Shown in pieces: positions 11,631 to 25,300 of a stretch of DNA of 64,000 nucleotides. Below the pieces are notes generated by a model that saw nothing but the letters and a program-made list of their open reading frames with translations, did no database searches and was not told the origin of the DNA. Location: contig JAREIK010012097.1 of NCBI GenBank assembly GCA_029783825.1, positions 182,576 to 246,575 on the forward strand, in the 5' to 3' direction. The DNA comes from Sapria himalayana (taxonomy: Eukaryota; Streptophyta; Magnoliopsida; Malpighiales; Rafflesiaceae). Numbering within the stretch: the first letter of the stretch is position 1; each line of letters opens with the position of its first letter. The position numbers were made by a program, and so were the translations under genes.

Positions 11631-14600
11631 CTTGATAGATAGACTGATAGATAGATAACAGATAGACATATAGATAGAAAAATAGATAGATAGATATATA
11701 TATATATATATATAAGATTGATATAAAGATAGATATATAGATAAACATATAGACAAATAGACACATAAACAATTAGATAGATTAATAGATAGGTACATAG
11801 ACTATAGGCTAAAAAACTCAAAGGTAGATAGGGAGATAGAGACATAGACATATAGACAAATAGATAGAGAGATAGATAGATAGATAGATAGATAGACAGG
11901 TAGACAAATAGATAAATAGATAAATAGATAAATAAATAGATAATTAGATAGATAGACAAATAGATTTATTGACAAATAGATAGACAAACATATAAACATA
12001 TTTATAGATATTTAAATAGATAAATAGAAAGATAGATAGTAAAATAAACTGATATAAATATAGATAGTTAAACAAATAGAAAGATAGACAGATAGATAGA
12101 TAGATAGTTAGAGAGTTCAAAAAATAAATAGATATATAGATAGATAGATACATACATACATATATAAAGATAGATAGAAATACATTTAGAAAAATATTCA
12201 AATACTTAGATAGAGTGAGGGGAAAGTAATTAGATAGATAGATAAATAGAAAGATAGACAGACTGATTGATTGATTTGTGGATATATACACAGATATAAA
12301 AATAGAAAGATAGATAAATAAATAGATAGATAAACTGATAGAGTGATAGACTGATAGATAGTTGAATAGTTATATAGATAAATAAATATATTGATATAAA
12401 AATAGACAATTAGATAGATAAATAGATAAATAGATGGATATATAGATAGATAGATAAATTGATTTACTTATAGTCTAATAGAGTAAAAGAAAGAAAGAAA
12501 GTCAGATAGTTATACAGAAAGATAGAAATATAGATAGTTGCATAAAAAGATAGATTGAAAGATAGACATATATACAAATAGATAAATAAAAAGATAGACA
12601 AATAGACATATAAACATATAGATATATAAATATATAGATAGATAGATATGTAGATAGACATATAGATAGATAGATAGAAGATAGACATATAGACATATAG
12701 ATAGATATAAAGATAAATAGTGAAATATATTTATAAATATAGAGTCAAATATGGGTAGATAGATAGATTGATTGATAAAAAGCTAGATAGAAAAATAAGT
12801 ATATATATAGATAGATATATAGATATATACACAAATAGATAGATAAATATTTAGATAGATATACAAATAAATAGATTGATAGATAGAAAGATAGATACAC
12901 AAATATATAGATAAATAGATAATAGATAGATAGATAGAGAGACATATAGACAAATAGACATATAAATAGATAGATAAATATATAGATAGATAGACAAATA
13001 GATAGATAGACATATAGACAAATAGACAAATAGACAAATACATAGATAGATAGATAAATAGAAAAATAGATAGATAAACAAACATAAGATACATAGATAG
13101 ACAGATAGACAAATAGACAAATTAATAAATATACACTTAGACAAAAAAGAGACATAAATAGATATACATATTAACAAATACACAATTAGACTAATAAACT
13201 AATATGTAGTTAGATATTTTGATAGATAGACAGAAAGATAAATAGATAGATAGCTAATTAAATAGTTATACAATTATATAGTAGATAGATAGACATATAG
13301 ACATATAGATAGATTGATAAATTTATAGATAGAAAGATAAATAAACAGGTAGACTTATAGATAAAAAGATAGATATAAATATAAATAGATATATAGGTAG
13401 AAAGATAAATAGATAGATAGATAGATAAATAGACTGATTAATAGATAAACAAATATACATATATATATATATATTTACAAATAGATAGATAGATAGATAG
13501 ACAAATAAATAGGTAGATAGACATACAGATAGATAGATAGCGAGATAGATATAAGATAGATATACTGATAGACTAATAGATAGGAAGATAGTTAAATAGT
13601 TAGATATATCGACAAATAGACAAATAAACAAATGTATTTTTAGTTACTTAGTGAATTATATAGATAGAAAGATGAATAGATAGATAGATTGACAAATAGA
13701 TACATAGACAAATAGATATATAGACAAATAGACAAATAGATAAATAGAAAGTTAGACATATTGAGAGATATATTGATAGAAAGTTAAATAGATAGACAGA
13801 TATACAGATATAGAGATAGACATATAGATAGTAACACAAATAGATAGATAAAGAGATAGAGAGATGGAAAGACACATAGAGTTATAGATTGATAGACTAA
13901 TACACAGATAGATACATATATAGATAAAGGATAAAAAGATTAACTCATAGAAAGATAAACAAATTAATAGAAATATAGATTGATAGATAAACATATAGAC
14001 AAATAGACAGATACATAGATAGTTAGATAGACAGATTAACAGATAGATTGACGATAGATAGATAATTAGAAAGACCAATAGATAGATAGATAGATAGGTA
14101 GGTGGACATATAGATAGATATATACATATAGATATAGATAGAAAGATAGATAAATAGATAGATAGACAAATAGATAGATAGACAGATAGACAGATGGATA
14201 TATATATATATAGATTGACTAATAGACAAATAGACATAAAGATAGTTAAACAGTTAGATGAATAGACAGTTAAAAAGATAGATAGTTAAATAGTTACATA
14301 GATTGATAAATTAACATATAGACATATAGATAAATAGATAAATAGATAGCTAGATAAACATATAGATTGATATACTAATAGATAAATATATAGATTTACA
14401 TATAAAATGATAGATATATAGATAGATATAAAGATAGATTGATTGATTGGCAGATATATAGTTAAAATATAGATAGAAAGATAGATAGATAAACATATAG
14501 GCAGATAGATATATAGATAATTAGAGAGATAGATGGATAGATAAACACAGAGTAATATATTGATAAATTAAAAACCATAGAAAGAAATAGAGAGATAGAC

Positions 14601-14664
14601 ATATAAAAAAATAAATAGGTATATATAGATAAATCGATATATAGATATATAGAAAGATAGAGAG

Positions 14665-14868
14665 ATAGATGGATAGATAGATATTAAGATAGCTAGACAG
14701 ATAGATAAATAGTTAGATAGACAAATAGTCAAATAGACACATAAACACATATAAAGATAGTTAGAAAGATAGATGGATAGACAGATATTACGATAGCTAG
14801 ATAGATAGATAAATAGTTAGATAGATAAATAGTTAGATAGACACATAAACATATATAAAGATAGTTAG
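14665..14868. repeat. 103 bp tandem duplication in the GATA array
   Basis: Two adjacent copies begin GATAGATGGATAG at 14665 and 14768. They share the order ATATTA-GATAGCTAG, ATAAATAGTTAGATAG, ACACATAAACA and TATAAAGATAGTTAG. Confidence 0.8.
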
Positions 14869-17154
14869 ATAGATAGATAGATAGACTAATATACTGATAG
14901 AAAAATAGATAGTTAAATGGTTAAATAGATAGATAGATAGGCAGACATACAGATAGATAGATAGACAATTAAATAGATAGACCGGTATATAGATAGATAA
15001 ATATATAGACATCGAAAGAAAAATAGAAAAATAGTCAAATAGATTGATAGATAAATAGTTAGATAGATAGTTAAATAGATAGATAGATAGATAGATAAAT
15101 AAACAGATAGACATATATATAGATAGATAGATGGATGGATAGATAGATATATAGATAGATAAAAAATTAGATAGATAAATAAACATACAGATAGACATAT
15201 AAACTAATAGTCTAATAGATAGTTGGATAGTAAGATAGATAATGAAATAAATTGATATACAAATTAATAATTAGACAGACTAATTGATTGATTGATAGAC
15301 TAATAGATTGATAGGCAGAATGATAGTTAGAAAATAATATAGATAGATAGATAGATAGGTGGATAGTTACATAGATTGACAGATTGATTCATAGATATAT
15401 ACAAATAGATAAATAGATAGATAGATAAACAGATATACAGATAGAAAGATAGATATATAGATAGATAGATTAGTAGATAGACATATAGAAAGATAAATAA
15501 ATAGATAGAAATATAGACAGTTGGATAGATATATAGTCAAATAGATTAATAGATTGATAATCAGATAAAATTATAGATATATAAATAGATTGATAGATAA
15601 CAAGGTAGGAAGATATGTAGATATATTCATTGATATATAGATATATAATTATATAAATATATAGATATATAGATATATTCATATATTGATATATTGATAT
15701 ATTGATATATAGATATATGCATAAATTGATAGATAAATAGATATATAGTAAAATATTATGATAGATAGACAGATAGATATACACAGAAAGATAGATACAT
15801 GTGTAAATAGATAGAGGATAAACAGATAAAAGATAGATAGATAGCCAGTTAAATTTGATAGACATAAAGATAGATAGATTGGTTGATTATTTGATTGATT
15901 GATTGATTGACATATAGAATAATAGATGAATAGATAGATAGATACATAGATAAACAGATAGATAGACAGATAGAATCATAGATAGACAGAAAAAAGATAG
16001 AAAGAAAAATAGATAGATACATAAATAGATAGATACATAGATAGATAGATAGATAGATACATAGATAAACAAACATAAGATAGAAAGATAGACAGATAGA
16101 CAAATAGACATATTGATAGATAGACACATATACACAAAGAGACATAAATAGAAAAATAGATAAACAGATAGATGATTAGACTGATCGACTAATTATATAG
16201 ATAGTTTGGTAGAGAGGTATATAGATAAATAGGTAGATAAATAATTAGATAGTTAGATAAATTGAAAGATTGATATATAGATATAAATATAGATTGATAA
16301 ATTGATAGATAGATAGATAAAAAATTGATAGAGAGATAGATAAATATATAGACATATAAATAGACAGATAGATAGATAGACAGATAAATAGATTAATAGA
16401 TAGACTAATAGATAGATTGATAGATACATGGATAGACATATAGACTTATAAACAAAAATGTATATAGAAAATAGACAAATAAACATATAGATAGATAGAT
16501 AGATAGAGATATAGAGAGATAGATTGATAGACAAATAATAGAATGATAGTTAAATAGTTTGACAGATAGACAAATATATAGATAGACAGATATATTATTA
16601 GTTAGTTAGTGAATTATACAAATAGAAAGAAAAACAAAATAGTTAGATTAATAGATTGATAGATTGAAAGATTGACAAATAGATAAATAGACAGATAGAC
16701 TAATAGTCAAATAGAAGGTTAGACATATATATAGATATAAAGATATAAAGATAAATTGATAGACAGATATATAGATAATGTTATAGTCTTATAGATAGTT
16801 AGATAAATAGATAGATAGACAAATAGATAGATAGACAAATAGATTGATAGATGCATAGACTTATATACTAATAGATAGATAAAAAGATATAAAGATAGAT
16901 AGACAGATTAACAGATAGATAGACAAATAGATAGATATATAGATATATAGATTGATATATAGACAGATTGACATATAAATAGATACATAGATAGATAGAT
17001 AGATAAATAGATTGATAGATAGATAGACCAATAAATAGATAGATATATAGATATATAGATAGATCAATATATAGTTAGACATATAGAAAGATAGATAGAT
17101 AGACTGATAGATATATAGATAGATGCAAATCAATAGATATATAGATTGATAGAT

Positions 17155-17156
<2 letters not shown>

Positions 17157-17216
<60 letters not shown>
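17157..17216. repeat. (AT)n tract, about 30 units
   Basis: A pure AT run following AGATGG. It sits at the third landmark of the 3 kb unit, where the other copies have about 7 and about 21 units. Confidence 0.97.
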
Positions 17217-17218
<2 letters not shown>

Positions 17219-18029
17219 ATAGATAGTCAGAGTGACTGATAGGCTCATAGATTGAAAGATAGTTAGACAATTAGATGAATAAATAAAAAGATAGATATTT
17301 AGATAGATACATATATTGAGAGATAGACATATGGATATATAGACAAATAGATAGATAGATAGATATACATATAAATTGATAGATTGATGTATAGATATAC
17401 AGATAGACATATAAATATATAGATAGACAAACAAACAGATAGATAGATAGATAGATAAGTATATATACAGATAGACATATAGATAGATAGATATATTTAT
17501 ATATATATAGATAGGCAAATTCATAGATCAGCAAATAGATAGATAGGCACATAAACACATTTATAAATATAGAAATAGATAGATAGATAGACTAATAGAT
17601 TGATAGAAAAATAGATATTTAGATAGTTAGACAGATAGATAGATAGATAGACAGATAGATAGATATATAGATAGATAATTAGGCGACAATCAGATAGATA
17701 GACAGATAAATTAATTGATCAAAAGACAAATAGACATATAGAAATAAAGAAAGATGGACATATAGAAAGATACCCAAATAGTAAGATAGACTAATTGAAA
17801 AATAGTTAAATAGATAGATAAACATATAGAAAGATTGGTAGATAGACAGATGGAAAAATAGATAGATAGATAAATAAAAATAGAGATATGCATATAGACA
17901 TATAGAAAGATAAACATATATACAGATAGATAGATAGATAGATAGATTGCCCTATAGGCACATATAGAGATAGAATGAAAATCTAATAGATGAATAGAAA
18001 GATAGACAAAAAGAAATAAAGAAAGAAAG

Positions 18030-18070
18030 ATATATATATACACACACACACACACACATACACACACAAA
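18030..18070. repeat. (TA)n(CA)n compound tract
   Basis: TA repeats run into CA repeats with one interruption, near the right end of the array block. Confidence 0.95.
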
Positions 18071-18170
18071 ATAGACAAATAGACAAATAGAAATATAGAT
18101 AGATTGACAAATAAGTAGATAGATAGATAGATAAACAAATAGATAAAAATATAAATAGGAACATATATAG

Positions 18171-18700
18171 TGTTGGGGAATTGCGCTTCCACGTTAGTGA
18201 AATTAAGAAATAGAAACAACAGAAACATAGAAAACAAGCAATATATATCCCATTCCAACAAGCATCCATGACAGAATTAAAACAAATGAGAAATCAATAC
18301 CAAAAATAACGTGGTTTGCTAGTCACGCAATACGACTAGCTACATCTACTAGAAAATGCTTATGCATCATAGATTAAAACCAAAAACGTAACGTCTTATA
18401 GTATGCAGTACACAGAGCATTCAAAAAAAAATCATGCATAGAGAAGAGAGGGATGATGAACAGTTCCACGGGTCAAAAATAGCCACCCGAAAAATAAAAT
18501 TACAAATCATTTTATATTAAAAAACATCTTGATTCATTTAACTGCAGAGGGTCTGATAGTGGGACCTTCGTTATTGTGCTCTTACTGCATCCACGGCCTT
18601 TTAATATTTCATTTCCTACACTTACATGAAAATATTAAAACATAAAAGCATTTTGTTATACAAACATATTATTAAATAAAAACAAATTACATATACAACA
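18171..18700. mobile_element. Unique 530 bp island, possible solo LTR
   Basis: A non-repeat insert in the GATA array. It begins TGTTGGGGAATTGCG and could end ...ATACAACA, giving TGTTG/CAACA inverted ends like those of LTRs. The five bases outside are TATAG on the left and TATAA on the right, a near match to a 5 bp target duplication, but this is weak in such AT-rich flank. An alternative right end is TTTCCTACA near 18619. There are no internal coding regions. The complement of its left end (TTCCCCAACA) resembles the LTR end at 45690-45699. Confidence 0.4.
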
Positions 18701-19761
18701 TATAAATATATAGATAGACATATAGATATATGAAAATACATAGATAGATAATACATATATATTGAGAGACAAATATACAGATAGATAGATAAATAGACAT
18801 ATAGTCAAATAGACAAATATATAGATAGTCAAATAGTCTAATAGAAATATAGATAGACAGATTGACAAATAGATTAAAGAAAGGTATCCAGACAAATAAA
18901 TCGATAGATAGATACATACATACATGCATAGATAGATAGATTGATTAATAGATAGCTAGATAGATAGATTAATAGATAGATAGACAGACAGACAGATAGA
19001 TAGAATGATAGATATATAGATACATAGAAACATATGCAGATAGAAAAAATAAAGATAGACATATAGATAGAAACACAAATAGATATAAAGATAGATAGAC
19101 AGATAAACAAATATATAATAGATAGATAGATAGATAAATAGACAGATTTATATATAAACACATATACACAAAGAGACATAAATAAATAAATAAATAGACA
19201 GATAGATGATTAGACTGATTGACTAATAGGTTGTTAGATAGTTTATAGATAGAAAGATAGATAAATAGATAGAAAGACAATTAAATACTTAGATAATTAT
19301 ATAGATAGATAGATAGACATATAGACATATAGATGGATTGATAAATTGATAGATAGATATAAAAATAAATAAATAGAGAGACAGATAGATAGATAGATCG
19401 ACAAATAGATAGACAAATAGAAAGATTGATTGTTAGATAGATTCACAGAAATATAGATAGACATATATACTAAAAAAAAATTGATAGATAGAGATATAGA
19501 CAAATAAATAGGTAGATAAATAAACAAATACACAAATAGAGAGATAGACATAGATAAATAGACTGATATACTAATTAAAAAAAATATAGTTAAATAGTTT
19601 GATAGATATACAAATAGATAGATCAATATATTTTTTAATATTTAGTTAGTGAATTAGATAGTTATAAAGATAAACAGAAAGATAAATTGATAGATTGTTA
19701 GATAGACAAATAGATATATAGATAGATAGACAAATAGACAAAGAGAAAGTTAGACATATAG

Positions 19762-19766
<5 letters not shown>

Positions 19767-19801
<35 letters not shown>
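19767..19801. repeat. (TA)n tract
   Basis: Pure TA run in the array, between landmarks 2 and 3 of the third 3 kb copy. Confidence 0.93.
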
Positions 19802-19802
<1 letters not shown>

Positions 19803-20231
19803 GATAAATAGATTGACACATATACAAAAAATATGATTGACTTATAGATAGTTAGCTAAATAGATAGATAAACAAATAGATAGATATATAGAAAGATTGT
19901 TGGATAGACACATAGACTTTTATACAAATAGACTATTAGATAGATAGATAGATAGAGATATAGATAAACAAATAGATAGATAAATAAATAGATAGACAGT
20001 TAGACAAATAGAAAGATACATACATAGATATATAGACTGATAGAGAGATAAATAGATAGAAAGATAGACAGATAAATAGATAGATCTATAGATAGATAGA
20101 TAGATAAATATATAGATAGATAGATAAGTAGATAGACATATAGATTGATAGAAACATAAATAGATAGAAAGATAGATAGATAGACTGATAAATTGATAGA
20201 TATATAGATTGACAGATGGATATAGATAGAT

Positions 20232-20234
<3 letters not shown>

Positions 20235-20276
<42 letters not shown>
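20235..20276. repeat. (TA)n tract
   Basis: Pure TA run at the third landmark of the 3 kb unit, corresponding to 14199-14212 and 17157-17216. Confidence 0.95.
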
Positions 20277-20279
<3 letters not shown>

Positions 20280-20881
20280 TGATAGAGTGATAGTCTAAAA
20301 GATAGTTAGATAATTTGACTGATAGATAGATAGATAGTTAGAGAGTTACATAGATTGATAGATAGACATATACATAGAAAAATATATAGATAGATAGATA
20401 AACATATAGATTGATAGATTGATAGATTGATAGATAGATATACAGATATACAGATAGACATATAGATAGAGAGATAGGCAAATATATAGATAGATAATTT
20501 GAAAGATTATAGATAAAATGATATATAGATAAGTAGATAGGCATATAGACATATAGACAATAGGACCGATAGATAGATAGATAATTAAATACATGGACTT
20601 ATAGAATGATAAACTAAAACCCATATTAACAGATAGAGAGATATACATTAAGACAATTAGACAAAAGGTTAGATAGATAATTAGAAAAAAAGATAGATAA
20701 AAGATATGTAAATAGATAGAAAGATAGATAGATAGATAGATAGCTATAGTGATAGTAAGATAGACAAATAGATAGATAGACACATAAACATAATTATATA
20801 TATAGTCAAATAGATAGATAGAATACTTATTTTGATAAAAAAATAAATAGTCAGATAGTTAGATAGTTAGACAGAGAAATA

Positions 20882-20895
20882 AATAGACTGACATA
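20882..20895. repeat. LINE target-site duplication, left copy
   Basis: AATAGACTGACATA here matches AATAAACTGACATA at 27231-27244 at 13 of 14 positions. The pair brackets the LINE exactly. Confidence 0.8.
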
Positions 20896-20991
20896 GAAAA
20901 AACACTCTCAACTTCTATAGAGTTAAAATACGACTTTCTAGAGAGAGCAATTCGCCATTGTTGCTCAAATCAAGCTCCTCTCAAGCTCAAA
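20896..20991 (+). promoter_or_regulatory. LINE 5' untranslated region
   Basis: The 96 bp between the target-site duplication and the ORF1 ATG. LINEs carry an internal promoter in this region. No specific element can be named from the sequence. Confidence 0.5.
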
Positions 20992-22368
20992 ATGGAGCAA
21001 AAAGACTTATTACTAAACAATACGTCTTTTGCATTGATATTAAGAGAGCCCGCGCCTCCCTCATGTAGCTTCGGAAACAAACACGAGAGTCCCGTGATTG
21101 TTTTTTCAACAGAAGAGATGCGCAAGTTCATGGAGCCCTTTGAATATATGCTTATTGGTAAGTTTTCTCATGGAAGGCCTCGCCCGAAGGAAATACACCA
21201 ATTTATCTCCTCGTTAAAGCTTACGAGAAGGGTGAAGCTAGCCGACTATGACGCGAAGCACGTCTTCCTACAGTGTTTTATGATTGAGGACTTCTACCGC
21301 TTATGGCATAGAGGTCTATGGCAAGAGAACGGCTTCCCTATGCGCATCTTGAGGTGGCCGAAGGAGTTCAGTCCACAAGAGGAGGCGCCTCTAGCCTCGG
21401 TATGGTTTTCCTTACCGAATCTCCCATTATATTTGTTGAACCCTCAATCTATCTACACAATTTCATCTTGTTTGGGTAAACCTGTTATTCGTGATGAAGC
21501 TACTATTTCTATGGCAAGGCCAAGCAAGACTCGTGTGTGTGCAGAGTGTAACCTACTCACTCAGCCACATAGTATGATCTGGATTGGTAATGTAGAAGAT
21601 GGGTAGAATAATGGGTTTTGGCAACCCGTTATTCCCGAAAATCTGCCTACTTATTGCATAAAATGTAAGAGACTTGGGCATGAATTGGGGGTGTGTAAGA
21701 TGGGTACAGAAGAATCAGAAAATGTGCAAGGGTTAGAAGGTAGAAAAAGAATGGTAGAAAGATGGATTAGGAAGGAGGGAGGGGCTGGAGAGAAACCTGT
21801 AATTGAGGCAGGTTTAATGGAGGAAGAAAAGGGGTATATGAGAGAGAATGTGAGTCATTTATTAGGAGAGGGAGAGGCTAGTAACAGAATAACTCATGAC
21901 GGAAGCATGGAGGAAGGAGATAAGCTAGAGGTGGAAGAAAAATGGGAAGAGGTAAAGGGTGGAAAGAAGAGGAACAAGAAAATTAAAACTATTATAAGTT
22001 TAAAAGAAAAGCTGGAGGACTATAACTGGATAGAGGATGACTTCTTGGATTTCCTAGAGGAAGATGTTGAGGTGTTTAGCTGTCCTTCAATAGGTAGAGA
22101 AGAAGAAGATCATGCATTTTATATAGAAAAGGGTAAGGATGATTTGGTTATTTATGAGGAAGATTGGACAAAGCTCACTAGAACTCAAGCCAAGGAAGCC
22201 ATAAAAATAATGGCAAAGCAGCTTGGGTGGCAGGATAAATATTATGAAAAAATACAAGTAAATTCAAATGCAGTTAAGACCCCAAGGAATAGGAAAAAAT
22301 ATTTAAACAAAAAATATGAGACTAAGTGTACAACTAGATCCCAAACTAAGCTAGGAATTAATGGATAG
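20992..22368 (+). pseudogene. LINE ORF1 (DUF4283-like region plus CCHC knuckle), one in-frame stop
   Basis: Nucleic-acid-binding protein of plant LINEs, needed to form the retrotransposition particle. The first 204 codons (ATG at 20992) contain a DUF4283-like region (about residues 30-170), with RVKLADYDAKHVFLQC, GLWQENGFPMRILRW and ASVWFSLPNLPLYLL. A TAG at 21604-21606 interrupts it, possibly a former TGG since the context would read EDGWNNG. The frame then continues unchanged through a CCHC zinc knuckle (C-x2-C-x4-H-x4-C in CIKCKRLGHELGVC, about 21655-21697) and a long Lys/Glu-rich, strongly acidic C-terminal part. It ends at TAG 22366-22368, overlapping the ORF2 start by 8 bp. Apart from the one stop the frame is clean, so this copy is fairly young. 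Confidence 0.88.
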
Positions 22369-25300
22369 ATGCCTTTATTGGAACATCAGAGGGGTTGCTA
22401 ATAATCCCTCGATAAATAGGTTAAAACAATTAATTAAAATCCATAGAATTCCTCTAGTAGTCATTGCAGAGCCTATGATCTAGAAGGATCAATTAATCAA
22501 CTACAACCAAAAACTAGGGTTTAACAATGCATATGCTAATATAAATAGTAAACTCTTGATAATGTGGCATAATTATTTAGATATTGAAATCTTAAAAGAT
22601 ACAAAATAGGTAGTGCATTTTAAAATAAATAAAGAAACAGATGAAATAATATTGGTTGTATATGCTAAAAATGATAAAAAATCAAGGTTAGCACTGAGGG
22701 AGGAAATGCAGAATATTGCAACCAGGAATGCACCTTGGATTATAAAAGGTGATTTCAATATAATCAGGAGCATTCAAGAAAAGAAATGAGGTAAAACCCC
22801 GGATCCAATAGTAATGACACAATTTAATGAGGCAATTTCAAGCTCGAAATTAATGGAAATAGATTTCACAGGTTCATGTTACTTGGTGTAATAACTGGAG
22901 TAAAAGAGGCACAATTTGGGCCAGACTTGATAGAGTACTGTGTAATGCGAAGTGGGTAGCTTTGCATGGGGTTACAGGGCTTAGACATCTAAATAGAACC
23001 TGTTCGGATCATTGCCCATTGCTCATTACAATCTATAAAAATAACCGAGTCTCATGTAACTTTAAATTTCAAAATATGTGGGAAAAGCACACTGGCTTTG
23101 AAAAATTAGTAACTGAATCCTGGATGGAGCCAGCAATGGGGAAACTGATGCAAGTATTAATGGTTAAGCTTCATAGATTAAAAAAATGTCTAAAAATATG
23201 GAATAAAGAAGTCTTTGGAAACCTAAATCAAATAATAAAGAAAGCAGAGGAAAAAGTAGAAAAACTGGAATTAGAATACGATAATAATAACAAAGAGGTA
23301 AGGAGACAGGAACTAAATAAGGCTAAAAGGGATTTGAGGCTTAAGTTGCATATGGAGGAAGTATACTGGAAACAGTGTTCAAAAATTAAATGGTTGAAAG
23401 ATGAAGATAGAAACACTAAATTTTTTCATAACATGTGCAAAATAAAGGCTCAAAAAAATAAAATCAAGGGCCTTAAAACTAATGAGGGAACATGGGTTGA
23501 AGATGACAAACAGCTAGGAATCCTCTTTGAGGAATTTTTTAAAAGCCATCTATGCAGACAGGCTCATTAATGGATGGGATCAACACAGCCATCTCACTAG
23601 AACAAAATCAAATGATGGAGAAGATCCCGGAGGAAGAAGAGATTAAAAATGCAGTGTTTAATATGGACAAGGATAGTACAGCAGGGCCAGATGGCTGGAA
23701 TAATTATTTTTTTCAGTTAAACTGCCCATTATCAAAAAAGATCTTGTTCCTGCAATTGCCAGTTTTTTTGTAGGGGCAGACATTCCTAAGGCATGGGAAA
23801 ACTCTTTCATAGTGCTAATCCCTAAAAAAGAATCACCACAAAAATGTGAGGATTTTAGGCCTATAAGTTTATGTAATGTAATTTATAAGATCCTTGCTAA
23901 AATAATTCAAAACAGACTAAGTAATATTTTACCATTTATAATATCACAGGAGCAAACAGGGTTTGTTAAGAATAGATTAATGATTGAAAATATCAGATTA
24001 GCATCAGAAATGATTAAAGAAATAACATTTAAAACTAGGGGAAGTAACTTAGTAGTTAAGCTAGATTAATCTAAGGCATTTGATAGAATAGAATGGCATA
24101 TACTCTGTTTCGTTATGAGGAAATTTAGTTTCTCTGAAACATGCATTGATTTAATATATAGATGTGTTTCAAGCGTTTGGGTTAGAATCATTGTAAATGG
24201 AATGAAAGGTGAAGAATTCAAACCAAGACGTAGCTTGAGACAGGGCAACCCATTATCACCCTTATTATATGATATGTACTTAGAATTGTTAATTCTTAAT
24301 TTAAATAAAAGAATGTCTAAGGGCAAAATAATCCCCTTTATACAGCCAAAAAATACTCTGAGAATAAGTTGTTTAGCTTCTGCAGATGATATTAATATTT
24401 TCACAAATGCGAATAAAATTCAATGAAGAACCTTATGGACCTTTTACAATTATTTGAGAAGGAAACAGGTCAAGCCCTTAATAAAAATAAAAGTCAATTT
24501 ATGTTAGCAAAAAAATCTTCGGAAAAAGTGGTAAAAAAAAATTAAAAACATAACGAGTTTTAAACATAATAAAGATGCTTTAGTATATTTAGGTTGCCCA
24601 ATATACGAAGAAAGGTTGAGAGAAAATTATCTAACGCCTTTACAAGATAAAATGAGAAGGAGAATAGCAGGTTGGAAAGTAGATCTATTAGGGTTTGGGG
24701 GGAGGATTACATTAATCTCCCATGTTCCTCAAAGAACACTGGTACATATTATATCAGTCATACACCCACCTAAGAAATTCACAAATAAACTAGAAATGGA
24801 AATGGGAAATTTTTTATGGGGTAAAAAAAACAAAAAGCAGAAAATTCACTGGAAAAATTGAAAAGATATCTGTTATCCAAAAGCGGAAGCAGGGTTAGGC
24901 ATCATTAATTTACAGAACATGCGACTGCCTGGGAATGTAAAGGTTGGTGGAGGATAAAAGAAAATGATTCCCTCTAGGCAAAATATATGCGAGCAAAATA
25001 TCTAGAACAAAAACACAATCGCCTTAAGCAGAAATCAAATAACTGGAAAGCATTGGAAAAACAAAAGGAAATAGTAGATGCTCACACACTACTGAAAAAA
25101 TCAGGATGGAAATGGACCCTTAATCCACAAGGTAATTTTACGTTAAAGTCAGTAAAAGAATTGATTAGAAAGAAAAAACCCGTGCAATCTTTATTTAATT
25201 AGGCCTGGAAAGCAGGTATTCCACAGAAAATGTGCTCGCTCGCATGGAAAGTTCTGGTAAACGCATTGCATGTGGATACTAATGTGAAAAAAAAGGTATT

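Larger units (their letters stand above)
11631..18170 (-). repeat. Degenerate TAGA (GATA) array with higher-order structure
   Basis: About 6.5 kb of GATA/TAGA repeats with TAGA on the + strand. It holds the first copy and most of the second copy of a higher-order unit of about 3 kb (see 12700-20895). A local tandem duplication of 103 bp lies at 14665-14868. Dinucleotide tracts lie at 17157-17216 and 18030-18070. Long minus-strand open frames are stop-free repeat translations, not genes. Confidence 0.92.
12700..20895. repeat. Higher-order tandem unit of about 3 kb in the GATA array, three copies
   Basis: Three landmarks recur in the same order. Landmark 1, an AAGAGACATAAATA word, lies at about 13140, 16131 and 19157. 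Landmark 2, TTAGTGAATTA preceded by TTAGT or TTACT, lies at about 13640, 16600 and 19641. Landmark 3, AGATGGATAT plus a TA tract, lies at about 14192, 17152 and 20214. Spacings are similar (about 470-500 and 550-575 bp) and copies are about 2.96-3.06 kb apart. Copy 3 is entered by the 530 bp unique island at 18171-18700. Copy ends are approximate. Confidence 0.75.
18701..20895 (-). repeat. Degenerate TAGA array (third higher-order copy)
   Basis: TAGA is on the + strand and the block runs up to the LINE target-site duplication. It includes TA tracts at about 19767-19801 and 20235-20276. It contains landmarks 1-3 of the 3 kb unit. No gene seen. Confidence 0.9.

Noticed and set aside
15640..15720. 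Repeated ATATATAG/ATATTG words that might be regulatory or an origin
   Set aside because: They are local GATA variants with no other supporting signal.
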